Positions 34,959-46,909 of a stretch of DNA of 64,000 bases are shown here, piece after piece. A model generated the notes under the pieces. It ran no database searches. It worked only from the letters and a program-made list of their open reading frames with translations, and was not told the DNA's origin. The translations under genes were made by a program, and so were the position numbers. Within the stretch, counting starts at the first letter, position 1. Each line of letters opens with the position of its first letter. The stretch spans positions 248,001 through 312,000 of the forward strand of contig CM034546.1 of assembly GCA_020055645.1 (NCBI GenBank), read 5' to 3'. Origin of the DNA: Tomocerus qinae (Eukaryota; Arthropoda; Collembola; Entomobryomorpha; Tomoceridae).

Positions 34959-35074
34959 TGCCAATGCATTTAACCTTGCACAGGCACATAGATGAGCTGA
35001 CAAGTGTTTAAACTAGTTGATGATCACCCTCAATAGTTGTGTCTCGTTCGTTGTTCTAAAACTTCCATTCCACA

Positions 35075-38000
35075 ATGATATTTGCAAGAAAAACTATTTC
35101 AGTGCTCTGCTTCTTCTCGCTATGCAGTCTTGGTAAGTACTAATTCTGAGAAAATTGTAAAAGATATACTTGTGCTATTTTAAAGATCGTAGATCTACTT
35201 GAGCATCTAGACTAGACGAGTACTGCTAATATCCTTTTACTTATCAATACAACATACATTACTTGCTACATTATAACTTTATTCTAATAACTCAGCAAAA
35301 GCATACGAAAATGATGCAGACCGCAGAAAAGGATTGGAAATTCTGTTTCTGGGAATCACTGGGTCCGGCAAATCATCTGCTGTAAGTAACTTCTATCCAA
35401 TGCCAGTATTGACATAACATAGCTACAAATTATTCTACTTTTAATCAACAAAATATAATTAGGTAGGTATTAAATATTTAGGAATATAATAATTATAGCT
35501 ACTTAATATATAGTAGGGTAATTATTTGTAGATCAACATGTTGCTCGGACAAGTTGTAACTGACGTCAGACAGAGAAACAATGAATTGATGCCAACTAAA
35601 AGTGTCATAGAGTACACATTGCAGAATTCCAGTGGCGGAGATGAAGATTATCCGGAAATAAATGAGGACGAGAATCGACACTTTGTCAGATTTATTGACA
35701 CCCCAGGCATTGGATCTACGACTGGGTTCGTTTTCTATTATCATTATTTGTTTACTTTTAGTTTTTTGATGCAAACCGTTATCGATTGTACATTTAAACG
35801 TTATTATTTTTGGCAATATCTTTCAAAAATATCCTTACAATAATGATTGTTGATTGTATATACATGTAGCATGTTCCACGAACAACGAGTGATGGCCACG
35901 TTACAAAAGTACTTGTTAGAAAAGAGTCCTCTGCCTTCCGTCATTTTAATATTTTCCAAATTTGATGAGAATCGGGTCGAAGGAGATAAATCTAACTTTG
36001 TTAAAATGTTGACAAAATACAATGAGCTGATAGAACAAATATACAAAGGAAGTCCCCCTAAAATTATTTTCGTTTTCACGCATTACCTCGGAGTAACGAA
36101 AAAGGAACAGAGAAATCCGAAACCAAGACTTTTGATGTTCGCCAATATCATTCGTAATCACACAACGTTTCCACCTCCAATTACTACAACTGTTGCCGAC
36201 AATGAAGCAGAAGACGAGGAATTGGAGCTTGACGACGAGAGTGGATCCTACTTATTACCCAATCGTGAATGGTACCCTCAGAATCTTATTGATAAAATTT
36301 TGGACAACTTCGAAGGCTCGGAATTGAATTCGTACAAACGGATTTTTGAGAACAGAAAAGATTTAAACGTAGACAAAAAATTTGCCCAAGGGATTATCTC
36401 TGCGAACCAAATGAAACAAGGAACCACAGCCAAGGCTCCAGGAACAGAAAACGAAGGAACAACTGAAAGCACAAAAGATGAAAATATCCCTACCGACAAT
36501 TCTACAGCTAAAACTTCCCCAACTAAAAATTCGTTAAAAGGAAACCATTCAGAAATTCCAAAAAGATCTCCTGAAACAATTATCACCAATTCATTTTCTA
36601 CCTCCACGATCAAAGATTCGGTAATGGAAGTAACCGAAGATTTGGAGAACGAAGTAACCGAAGCTTCGGAGAATGAAGTAACCGAAGCTTCGGCGAACGA
36701 AGTAACCGAAGCTTCGGAGAACGAAGTAATTGAAGCTTTGGAGAATGAAGTAATTGAAGGTTCGGAGAACGAAATAACTGAAAATTTTGAAAATGGAACG
36801 ACTGAAAATTCTGTAAACGAAGTTTTGATAAGTCATAATGGTCCAGCAATAAATCCCAGGCATGAAAATGGAATTGCAACAGAACGTGCCACTGTGAAGT
36901 TAAACGAATGTGCTGAAAAGTATAATGTAGATCTGTCTAACTTGGAATCGCTAAGCACTGCTTTAGAAAATAAGACTCACCTTCCAAAAATTAGAGACGA
37001 AGTAATTCTATTCATACAAAAACTGTCTTTAAATGAAAATGAGGCCGATATGCTCGAAAAATGTTTTTCAATTGCTATTCCTGTATTAGAACCAGAAGAT
37101 TCAATTGTAGGCTATGGCTATGACATTTTAAGAAACTTCCCTTTAACAAACACTCCATTTCGAATTGACGAATACGTTCATTCGTCCCTAGGATTTAAAA
37201 TTCCAAACTGGATAAATAGTTCGGGCATTCAGGTGGAAGAGAAGTTGACAATTCAAAACTATTTCAGTAAAATGGAAGACTTTTTAAGGATTAGACTTCA
37301 GAATTTAAGTTTGGACAATTCCCAACTGGGAATTAAAGTAAACGAATACGATCCCAAATTCACGGTCGGGAATAATATTCGGGAGATTTGGACAGATGAA
37401 GAATTTGAGAAAGTAACATCTTTGCAGGAATATCGACTTTTCAGTTTGGGTCTTCAGGATAATAATTTAGATTTTAATGAGGAATTCCTAGAAACCTTGT
37501 CCGAACTTCCTTCGTTTGACACTTTTGATAGAGACTCTGTAAACGAATGGACCAGTTTCTTTGAGACTTACGGCACTCACGTTGTCACATTTGGTTACGG
37601 TGGGGGTTCGTTGGAAGTCCATAGCTATATCCAACGGACGATTATCGAGGACTTAATGTCTCAAGACTTGCTATTCACAGTACCAAATCCGTCTAACAAC
37701 TTTTCTGGAAATGGACAAATCTCTAGGCAAGATAGACTGAAATTTAATGGAGGTCAATACAAACACAACCAATATTTGAAATTAGTGGAGACTCTGGAAG
37801 AACAGACAACAGACACAATCGTTAACAATTGGCATCAGTCCTTGCCAACTAATCCAATCATTTTAGAAACGAATTTGAAACTCATGGCTTTGAGTGAAGT
37901 TATCGCAAGTCATAATCCTGATTTGTCTGAAGAAATGGAAAAGGCAACAATGGCTCATCTTACAGGTAATTTGAAATACATAAAAAGAAGAACTGAAAGC

Positions 38001-39644
38001 TCCACTAAAAAGCCGACTTTTGGAAGCACCTCCGCATCAGTTGTTAGAACAACTACCAAAATCATTTTTGCAAGCACTGCCAGTCCCACCACCATAACAA
38101 CTGCCCCCACAACAACTGCACCCACCGCAACTGCTTCCACCACCATCACTACCCGTACCACTACCACCACAATTAAACCATCTCCCATTTTTTCAACACT
38201 ATCCCCACAAGAAGTTGCACCTTCAATTTGGACAAAGCCGCAAACATTTTCACCAGGTGGACAGGAACAAAGAAAAACTTATCAAGAACCAACTGGCGAA
38301 ATTTTGAAGTTTCAACTTGAAATCAAGGAAATTGTATCGATACTGAATAATACTTGCAAAATGACGTTGCCGTCTTTACCTTTACCTGAAGCAATGTCCA
38401 ACAATTATCTAAGATTATCTAGCTCCGTTTTAAAAAATCTGAATGGGTTAATTACTGTGGTAAGTAGTTCCAGAATATTTTGCAGGAACAAATACCGCTA
38501 CAAATCAATTCTTGACGGATTAAAGAAAAGTATATTAAACGGGAATTTGTCTGAGGAAGAACTACCCGGGATCTACACCCAAATAGTATATTCCTTTCCC
38601 TCACCACCAAATACGTTTGAGTGTCAAAGACTAGAAATTGTAAATCATACAGAATTCTTGGGGTCTCATGTTGGATACGGTTACAACATTCAGTATGGTT
38701 TGCCAATTGCAAAAACCCCTTTTGAGTCTGTGGACAAGTATGTCGAGTGCGATAATGTTTTCAAAGAGGATCACGTGATTTACACATTCAAAATACTCGA
38801 CAGCCATGTTGAACGTTACAGTTTTTTCAAAGAAGAGCTGCGAAATCTTTCCCCGTCTGAACCTTCCTACCCCTCTGTTGAATTCTTTGGACGGTTTCCA
38901 GCCGGTGTTAATCCATACTTTTACGATAAAGCTTATTATGAATGGCTGGAAGAGTATGTAACATTTTCTGTACAATTCTCAAGTAAAGATGTACGGTTGA
39001 ATTCTGAATTTACGCGTTTGGTTCATGACTTAATCCAAGCAGACAGTCGTTGGGCAAGAGGTAATTGTCTTCCAAAAAAGGTTTCAATAAATTGGAAGAG
39101 GATTTTCCACCGTTTCGGTACACACATTGTTGAATATTCAAATGTTGGGGGTGCGCTGAAAATTACTCCCAGTTCCCATGAGTGGAATCAATATTTTCGT
39201 AATTTGAATCAATTTAATGAAAAAGAAAAATCTCGAGTACTAGGAGGTATTAACAAGGAAGGCTTACAATTTCATTCCTTGGGGGGAGACACTTTTGAGT
39301 TATTTAAAAACAAGCTTAATCCGGACTCTCTAAGTGCCTGGAGAAACTCTCTTCTGGAAAACCCAACGTCGCTGCAGTCAGGTCTGAAATTGACTCCACT
39401 CATTAAATATATTAAAATGCTTCGACCTGAATTGGGAGAAACGGCAGATGCAGTAATGAGGATATTGTACTCTGGAGGAATAATGACTCTATGCAACTGC
39501 CCGAATTGTCAGGAATTCCCTAACTCATGTTACACAGAACGAAACGGGTACAACAAATCATTTCTTGGATTGTGCTATCTTCCCTACCACTTCAAGTGCT
39601 CCATTCGCCATGCTGGCTGTAATTTAAAAATGTGCCCTTTTTAA
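35075..39644 (+). CDS. Secreted P-loop GTPase - double MACPF fusion protein
   Basis: Exons 35075-35132, 35296-35381, 35532-35725 and 35870-39644 give 1370 residues with consistent phases. Residues 1-22 are a signal peptide (MIFARKTISVLCFFSLCSLA). Residues 32-48 hold 'GLEILFLGITGSGKSSA' (P-loop 39-46); 'DTPGIG' starts at 104; 'VILIFSKFDENRVEGD' and 'FVFTHYLGV' (THY at 183-185) follow. Residues about 290-440 are a Thr/Glu-rich linker with eight 24-bp units encoding ENEVTEAS. MACPF 1 (about 520-800) has 'VGYGYDILRNFPL', 'YGTHVVTFGYGGGSLEV' at 680 and 'FNGGQY'. A Thr/Pro mucin-like linker follows. MACPF 2 (about 1045-1310) has 'VGYGYNIQYGLPI' and 'FGTHIVEYSNVGG' at 1195. The C-terminus carries nine cysteines within 50 residues. 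The intron before the last exon begins GTTCGT, an unusual donor, but GT-AG. A poly(A) signal lies about 100 bp downstream. Function as a secreted pore-former is inference. Confidence 0.88.
36627..36818 (+). repeat. In-frame 24-bp minisatellite inside the double-MACPF gene
   Basis: Eight units of 24 bp ('gaagtaaccgaagcttcgga' plus 'gaac') encode the octapeptide EVTEASEN and variants. Later units are more diverged. The frame is kept, so copy number can vary without breaking the gene. Confidence 0.88.
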
Positions 39645-39742
39645 TTTACCACAGAGTCAAATCTTCATTAGATGGTTACCAAATTTTTGGTGATTATGAG
39701 GTTACTCCATTGAAAAACAAACTAAGAATTGTACTCGTGATA

Positions 39743-39748
39743 AATAAA
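39743..39748 (+). terminator. Poly(A) signal AATAAA for the double-MACPF gene
   Basis: AATAAA lies 99 bp after the stop codon. Confidence 0.5.
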
Positions 39749-39885
39749 AAGACGAGTTATGTAAAAAAAAAGTTATGAATGTCTATATACTGTATAATTA
39801 TGTTTATTACGCACCGTTGACCGTTACTACAATTATAATAATATAACTGCAAACGTCGACTTGCACATTATTACATTAGCCGCAT

Positions 39886-40045
39886 GTACGTATATCTAGA
39901 AATACTACGTGCAGTTGGGGTGCACAAAAAAGTATCACCAAAAACATAAAAGGAAAAAGTTTTTTAAGATGTTAGCCCTCATGGAAAAAAATTACTGTTT
40001 TTAGGCTTGGAGGGACACTACCCTTCATATACGTGTCTGATAGGG
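39886..40045. mobile_element. Possible diverged copy of the hAT-type MITE
   Basis: 'GTACGTATATCTAGAAATAC' followed by GGGGTGC at the left, and CACTACCCTTCATATACGTG at the right, recall the ends of the copies at 27.8 and 63.4 kb. Similarity is weak. Confidence 0.4.
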
Positions 40046-40789
40046 CATTGCATTCAATCATATATCCACATAACAAAGCATCTTTATTATATGTATAGGG
40101 TGACCATTAAACATCGGCCCGAGCTCCCGGTAGCAGGTAAAATTAGAGATAGTTTATAATATGTAACTATTCCTTTTGTGAAAACATTTAATGACAACAA
40201 AGAGATCTTTAAAACAATTTTAGAGCCAACATTATGTATAGACATATTTGACATACCAATACAAAAATAATAGCCAAGACAGATCTTGGCCTACAGTAAG
40301 TACTAGATCAACCTGGTATGACAGTGACCTTGTCTAACTAGGTTTGACCTGTTATCATTCTTGACTTTAGTGCATAAATTATAGATAACATGCATGGATA
40401 TTGAGAGGTAAGAGTATGGGAATATAAATCTAATGTAACCACATAAAAAATCTGCAAATAAATTGTGGCAAGTGTTAGCTTTGTTAATTAATAAAGGTAA
40501 ATATAAATCAATATTTAAGTGAATATGTTATTGGCTTAACCTTTATTGTTAAGTTTGTAGAATGTGAATGAGACCAACAGTAATGATAACCTTGAGTGCC
40601 ACGAATAAAAGTGTTCCCCAAGTGAATTGATGATGCAAGAATAGAATAATATTATGCTGAATAAGAACAGATTTCACAGTTTAACAAAATTAGTTTTTTC
40701 TAAAGAGAATTCACATCTTTTCGTTTTTCCGATCCCAGCTATCTGATGGAATGTTGAAGAGACGGCTACAAAATTTATCACAACTTAGG
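40046..40789. other. 5' flank of the esterase gene
   Basis: Nothing beyond AT-rich sequence is seen. Confidence 0.4.
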
Positions 40790-42428
40790 ATGAAACAGAT
40801 TTTTCTTTTGACATTTCTTCTGCAGGTGGCAGAAATTAGGTCGTTATTTTTCAGTTCGCCGACTCCTAAAGCAGCTTCCCTGCGTAAGAAATCGCTTATA
40901 TAGCATTATTAATACTGGCATGACTTTGTATAACTATATTTCTGAACATTGTAGAAAAATATAATGTGGATCCGAACAGTGTGACTGTTTCTGGAATCTC
41001 TTCTGGAGGTGCAATGGCTGTTCAATTCCATTATGCCAATTCCAAGACAATCAAAGGCTCAGGAATTTTTGCAGGAGGTTTTCATAACATTTGCAATAAT
41101 ATATTATATTACTTATACTTTCCTTTATTAATAAGCAAGATAAATTGAACCCTTTAATCATTATAAATATATTTTTTAAATTGTTAAGTAAGCGTGTGCT
41201 GGGTTAATACATTATTAAACATTATATATTATGTAATTCACTTTTGGTTGCAATATATTGTAAATAAATTTCTGTGGATACATCTTTTATCAATTTAATG
41301 AAATTTAATGAACCATTCTTTTATTAGGATGCTACGCTTGCGCCTATCAGAATCCTCTTAATTCAGCATCGTGCATGCAATTTCCTGATGCAATCGATCT
41401 GCCCAGCCTTATTTCAAAGACGGATTCAATAGCAGCGAAAGGATTGATCGATCCCCTTACAAATCTTAATAAGTCTAAGGTCTACGTTTTCCACGGACTT
41501 AACGATCAAGTTGTCAAGCAAGGTGAACTATTTTATTCATTTTTGAATTTTCTAACCATAAACTTATGAAGTACAAACATCAGTGTTTATCAGGAGGAGG
41601 AGTAAAGCTTGCACAGATTTATCAACACTATGGAGCTGATGTTTCCAGCAAATTTGACTCCCTAGCCAATCACGGACAGGCAAGCGTTCAGAATTCCCTC
41701 TAATAAAATAATCTACAAACCTGAATATTAAATTGATTTTCATTGTCTAGCCCGTTGATGGAAATGGCTTCGGGGGAAAATGCGAGTCTCTCAATGTTGC
41801 ACAGCATTTTATAAATGAATGTGGTTACAACGGGCCATATGAAATGTTCAATTGGCTATACGGAGATATGAAAAGGCCCGACAAAGGATTCAAAGCTGAC
41901 GGGCAAATCCTGGATTTTAATCAAAAAGAATTTTTCAGTCAGTCTTCCCTGCTCACAGCTATGGCGGATACTGCTTTCCTTTACGTCCCAAAAAATTGTC
42001 AGAGTAATAATATAACTTGCAAATTGCATGTCGCCTTTCATGGATGTTTGGCCAATGAGTAAGAATTACTGAGACACGATTAAACGACTTGATAATTTTA
42101 ATATTAAAATATTATACTATAGGCTTTATAATTTCACAGACAATTAATTGGTAAAGATTATGCTACGAAAACACAATACGACGAGGTAGCCGAAATGAAT
42201 GACATAATTGTGGTTTATCCCCAAACAACGGCCACACTGACATCACCTTCTGGATGTTGGGATTGGTTTGGATACACCGGACTTACTAATTATCGTAAGA
42301 TAAGTATAATAGATTTTTATTAAATATTAATAATTACTCTTTGTTACATAATAGCAATTTTTTCAGTCACCAAATCCGGCGTTCAGATAAATGGAGTTAA
42401 CAAAATGATTGAAAGAATTTCTACATAA
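40790..42428 (+). CDS. PHB-depolymerase-like secreted esterase, seven exons
   Basis: Exons 40790-40883, 40955-41077, 41328-41522, 41594-41679, 41751-42058, 42140-42294 and 42367-42428 give 340 residues with matching phases. Intron 4 begins GC (CAG|GCAAGC), a GC-AG intron; the others are GT-AG. Residues 1-17 are a signal peptide (MKQIFLLTFLLQVAEIR). The lipase box 'VSGISSGGAMAVQFHYANS' places the nucleophile at Ser47. 'KVYVFHGLNDQVV' holds the likely acid residue, 'LHVAFHGC' and 'GCWDWFGYTG' are further marks of extracellular polyhydroxybutyrate depolymerases, and the end 'SGVQINGVNKMIERI' fits their C-terminus. Such enzymes are mostly bacterial and fungal; a spliced arthropod gene suggests an old transfer followed by intron gain. 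Actual substrate unproven. It stands alone, about 1.1 kb after the double-MACPF gene. Confidence 0.87.
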
Positions 42429-42790
42429 AGGAAGTTCAGGAAATGGATCAGAGTAAGTCTGAAGTAAAGGGAAGCATGTACTAGTAATTATACTTGTTTG
42501 GCAATTAAAGGAAATTTTAGCATCTATTCGTTATCTTATTTACATACTAAGGGTACTTATTTCTTTCTTCGCCAAATGATTATTAGCATATTACCATCAT
42601 ATCATTTACATCATACATAATACCAAATGGAGTGGAGAAGTATTTTCTATCATTTCCATTAGTTGTCCGTTTCTGACGAGGTGGGAGGTATATGATTACA
42701 AAAGAGGGATGGAGGTTGCGATACAAGTAGTAATTATTAATTCAAAAAAGTTATACAAAGGGAAGGGTTACACTACGAAATATTATGGGT
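42429..42790. other. 3' flank of the esterase gene
   Basis: No gene recognised. Confidence 0.4.
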
Positions 42791-43905
42791 AAAGGTTTAT
42801 TTTTGTCCCTAAAAAGAAGTCATTTTGTCCCTAAAAAGAAGTCATTTTGTCCCTAAAAAGAAGTCATTTTGTTCCGGGTGCAATGGGCCATAGAAAAAGT
42901 ATATGGGGCACTATGAAGAAGTACGAAAGGCCATAGAACGAGTACTAAATTCCATAACTCTTAAACGTTTTTATTTCGTCAAACCCAAATCAACATTTAT
43001 ATTATAGCTGAAAATCAGTACCAATGAGTCCAGAAATAAGCAGGTATATCATACTTTGTGGAGAAAATCACGATTTAACCCGAGCTTTGAATAGTACTGC
43101 TGGTCTCCAAGCTTTCGACTTAATTGCAATACGTATATTTTTGGTTTTCTGTGAAATAGTAAGCATAGTATCAATACCAATGATACATTTACATACGTCA
43201 CTTTTGTGGAAAATATGACATTGACAAACTACTTCTTTATATAATAAAGCTGTTTATGTGTATGTCGTATGTCTCCATATATCAATCTATGCCATGGACT
43301 TGGACATGGCTTTTCAGTTGCAATGCACACTCCATAAAACAAGAAAGTCCAATATGAATGAACTTTAGTATCAAAAATTAAACATAAAAATATTTGACTC
43401 ATTTGTAATTGCTGCAATACAGTAAATTAATACAGTCATTATTACCGGTTCCAAGTTTTGTTTTCTAATTTTGATTTGGAATCTGGGTCAGAATTACACA
43501 TTCGTTGGGAAGTTGTTTTAAACAGACAAGTTCTTACAGTAAATGCTTTACAAATAACATTAATAATTATCCTTGATTTCAATTTCATTCGAATATTCAT
43601 TACCATGTTATATTTATCTCATACCATCACATAGTACAGAAACTTGTATTTTCCGTAGTTTTTTAAACATAAGATTAGCACGCTACTGCTGAAATGCTTT
43701 TTTCATTTATAAGTGCGTATTTCTTTGATTTATTAATGGTAATACACTTATGGAATAATGTACTCGTTCTTTGGGAAAGAAGACTTCTTCTATTGCCCTC
43801 AGTACTTCTTGCGTTATGGTCCCTTGTACCCTGGCCCAAAAGACTTTATTTTATGGACAAAATGACTTTTTCTATGACCCCTTTTACCCCCACCCATATA
43901 TATTG
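42790..43905. repeat. Diffuse inverted repeat of 'GGGCCATAGAAAAAGTA'-type words
   Basis: The left part (42800-42960) contains 'ccatagaaaaagtatatg' and 'ggccatagaacgagtac'. The right part (43755-43900) contains the inverse words 'gtactcgttctttggg' and 'gactttttctatgacccc'. The arms are not collinear copies but share inverted words, as in a decayed foldback element. No coding content is supported in the 850 bp between. Confidence 0.45.
42795..42880 (+). repeat. Tandem 22-bp repeat, three units
   Basis: 'tttgtccctaaaaagaagtc' plus 'at' is repeated three times, the last unit running into degenerate related words. Confidence 0.85.
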
Positions 43906-46279
43906 GCTAATGGCAGTATTAATATCACGTAAACAAAGGGTCAAATTTTGAAAAGTTGCCCAACATTCAGTGGTCAAAGTGAAAAAATCAATTGGTAAAG
44001 TTTGGGTCCAACTGCTGACTAAATTTATGATCCTCTGGTACTAATATAATGAAAACCTCGTTAGTCAAAAGTGAAAATATGGCGTAACTTTAGTCACACT
44101 TTCTAACCCTAGTCAAAACTCACTGTTTTTGAGCAAGATGGATAGGTTCTCAAACAAAAAAAGCCAAAAATCATAAGTGCCAAAAAACTTAGTCTATAAG
44201 GATACTTATTTCATTAAATCAACATTCATTTAATATAGATGAATAGCATGTGACGTGAGGTTTACAGAATGAAATGAACTCAGAGAAGTAGATGAGGAGA
44301 TAAAAGTTTAGTTGCAAGTTGCAATCTGCTTCCATGGCTTTTAGTCGTTGTTGGTCACCATTGCACATGGCTCAAGTTGTTGAAATATCAAGCATGTTTC
44401 TGGTTATTTGTTCTTTGTCAAAAACAAAGCTGCTCACTTATGATTCTTTATTTTAATAGTGTAATAGTACCACCTTAGAAAAAGAATCAAAGGAGCTAGA
44501 TGCAAAAATATCATTCCAGGTTACAGTGTAACTTTAACTGTGGAACTTACACATTACGTTGAGTATATCAAAGCTTGTACATATTTCGTAGGCTGGCAGA
44601 ACCAATAATTCAGAGCTTAAAATTACATCCGACAACCATTATTTCTGCTAACATTTGTATAACCTAAACAATAACTTATTAAAACCGTATTGGCACTATG
44701 TGTCTGGGCACTTAAGTTATTGGCACTTATGAAAAACGCTTGGCACAAAGGGTCATAATTGTCTTGGCATATTTGACCTTTGGCACTTCTACCCGGGAAC
44801 CCTCAAGGTAGAGCTGAACCTCCACCTCCCGAATAGAACTACAAAACCTGTTGAAGACGAAATTTCTCAGCAGCCATTATGCCATTCTTTTATGTAATGT
44901 CGAAGATGCCTTTATAACGTGACGATCTTGGTTGTTTGTAAAAACTAAAATGTCAAACAACCTTTTTACGTGTTCACTTTGGACACAGGACAAACAAATA
45001 TCGCACGCTAGTCAATAATTTTGACAAAAATGCAGTTGAAAATTGAATTTTCCGAGTGACCGGTGGTCAAGGGTCACTGTATGTAATAAATGTTCACCAA
45101 AACTAGGTTCGAATATCACATCATTAATTCCATTCTATTCCATGGTGGCAGTAGGTATAGGTATGGTAAAATGATCGGTTCAATCAAACAGCCACGGGTT
45201 AGAGCTCAAATGCTATTATTAATGGTTCTACATGTATACAGTTATCTATATAAAGTCAGAAGTCAAAAAATTCATTCATGGTCGTAGAGCTAAAAGTTCA
45301 AAGAATTCTTATACATTGATGTATCGATTATTGGTTACGATTATCGTCGGTTAAAACATCTATCTTAGTGATAAAGTAGTGATAACCATGGGTCGGACAT
45401 TTATAAAAAAAATATTTGTTTTGGCTACTCGTAGCAAAATTTCCTTTTGTATTTTTTCGTTTCATAGTGGGAAAACAATATCAAAAAATATCGTAAATAT
45501 ATTCAAATATTTTGAGTTTTAAAAAATGTAATATTGACGTAAATATTTTTCAAATAAAAAAATATTTACATAAATCTTTCAGGCTTAAGATACATATTAT
45601 ATATTAATATTTTAACTATTTTCCCCCTTTTTTATGATAAAATTAACAAATTTTTATTGCATGAAAGTCTCATTGTTGGGAGTTAATATTGACAGATATT
45701 ATTTGATATCTGAAAGTGTTTGTGGCACAGTGGGGAAAAAGGAATGTGTATTTTGGTAGCTCATAATATTAGGAGAAAACAACTTTCAGAAACAAAAAAT
45801 CATTTTTGCCCCTGTCATGGGTAGGGGTGCCACAGAGGCCAAAATCGGAATAATTTCTAGCAAGAGAACCAATCAACCGATTTAGATGAAACCTTTTTAA
45901 AAAATTATGTTAAATAGTACTCTAGAGAAGGTTTTAATAAAAAGTTGAAATTCAAAAAATTCGAAATTTAAAAAATAAATAAAATTTTGAAAAAATTAAA
46001 TTTCAAAGAAAAAATTTTTTTCGAAAATTCTGCAGGAATGAAATGAAAGAGCTCATAAAATAACCCAGTACAAAAATATAATCGGTAATTAAAATAAAGT
46101 TAAAAGAATTGATGTCAATTTTGGAAATCCAGAAAGTATACCACTCGAACGTTTGCAATAAAATCGGTTAAAACTAAGTACACTAAATTAGGAATTATTC
46201 ACCTAAATCGTGATGCGGTTATATAAATACAGATAAATGCTATATATTTCAATAGCTGAAATGTTGGTTCGTTTTATAG
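43906..46279. other. Repeat-like intergenic DNA
   Basis: No gene is recognised. Word-repeats of 'ttggcact' type recur at 44690-44800 ('gcacttaagttattggcac'), and 45780-45960 resembles an interspersed repeat. Confidence 0.4.
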
Positions 46280-46777
46280 GAAACAAACCATCTCACAGAA
46301 TGTTTTTATTACTCAGAGGAAATCGGAAAGCTATGTCAGAGGCGTTATGTCGTTCCACCAGGAATTCGTAGTACTTTTCTCAATCCTTAACATCGCTCTA
46401 TGCAAATTTCTGTTGCCGGGCGTCCTTTTCGCCATAACAGCTCAGGCGATACTCTTTACATACATGACCATTGTGATTTGGGAGTCTGTAGATTGGTTTA
46501 TGGTGACATCGCCCATCTTGATGTCATTTATGATGCTTTTCATAATTCGATTCGGGATGTGGTTGGCAGTCTTCATCTCCGAGGCATCAAGGGATGTCAT
46601 TAAAGCCCCTTCAGGAGGAGAAATCCTGAGTGACTCACCAAACAGCAGGCAGCTGCACTCAAAGGATGCATACCTGCCTTTCGAATGAACATATTCTTCG
46701 TTTGCGAGAGACAAACATCGCTGACATTCCTGCAAATTATTCTATATATATATATATTGACTTTATTGGTCTACTGA
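46280..46777 (+). pseudogene. C-terminal fragment of a receptor-like seven-transmembrane gene
   Basis: From a splice-acceptor-like 'ttttatag' the frame reads 'TISQNVFITQRKSESYVRG', then hydrophobic segments 'ALCKFLLPGVLFAITAQAIL' and 'SFMMLFIIRFGMWLAVFIS', a loop with 'SRQLHSKDAYLPF', then a stop. The next frame continues at the same point with 'FRMNIFFVCERQTSLTF' and 'LQIILYIYILTLLVY', which looks like the missing last transmembrane helix, so one single-base frameshift near 46675-46690 separates them. The layout (two TMs, loop, 'RM.IFFV..R.T' and last TM) resembles the C-terminal part of insect-type gustatory or odorant receptors, from a different subfamily than the genes at 24 and 60 kb. 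No upstream exons are found. Confidence 0.6.
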
Positions 46778-46909
46778 CTTCATATTTAAAGTTTGCCAAT
46801 AGTGACACAGTAATAAGTTTCAAACTACAAAATGAGTATGATTAATCAACGAAATAACAAAATCATTAACTATTTCAATCATGGAATATAAAATTATTAC
46901 CCATAATAT

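Noticed and set aside
36278-36879. Minus-strand frames with repeated LRSPKL or LRSFGYF
   Set aside because: Antisense of the in-frame 24-bp minisatellite of the double-MACPF gene.
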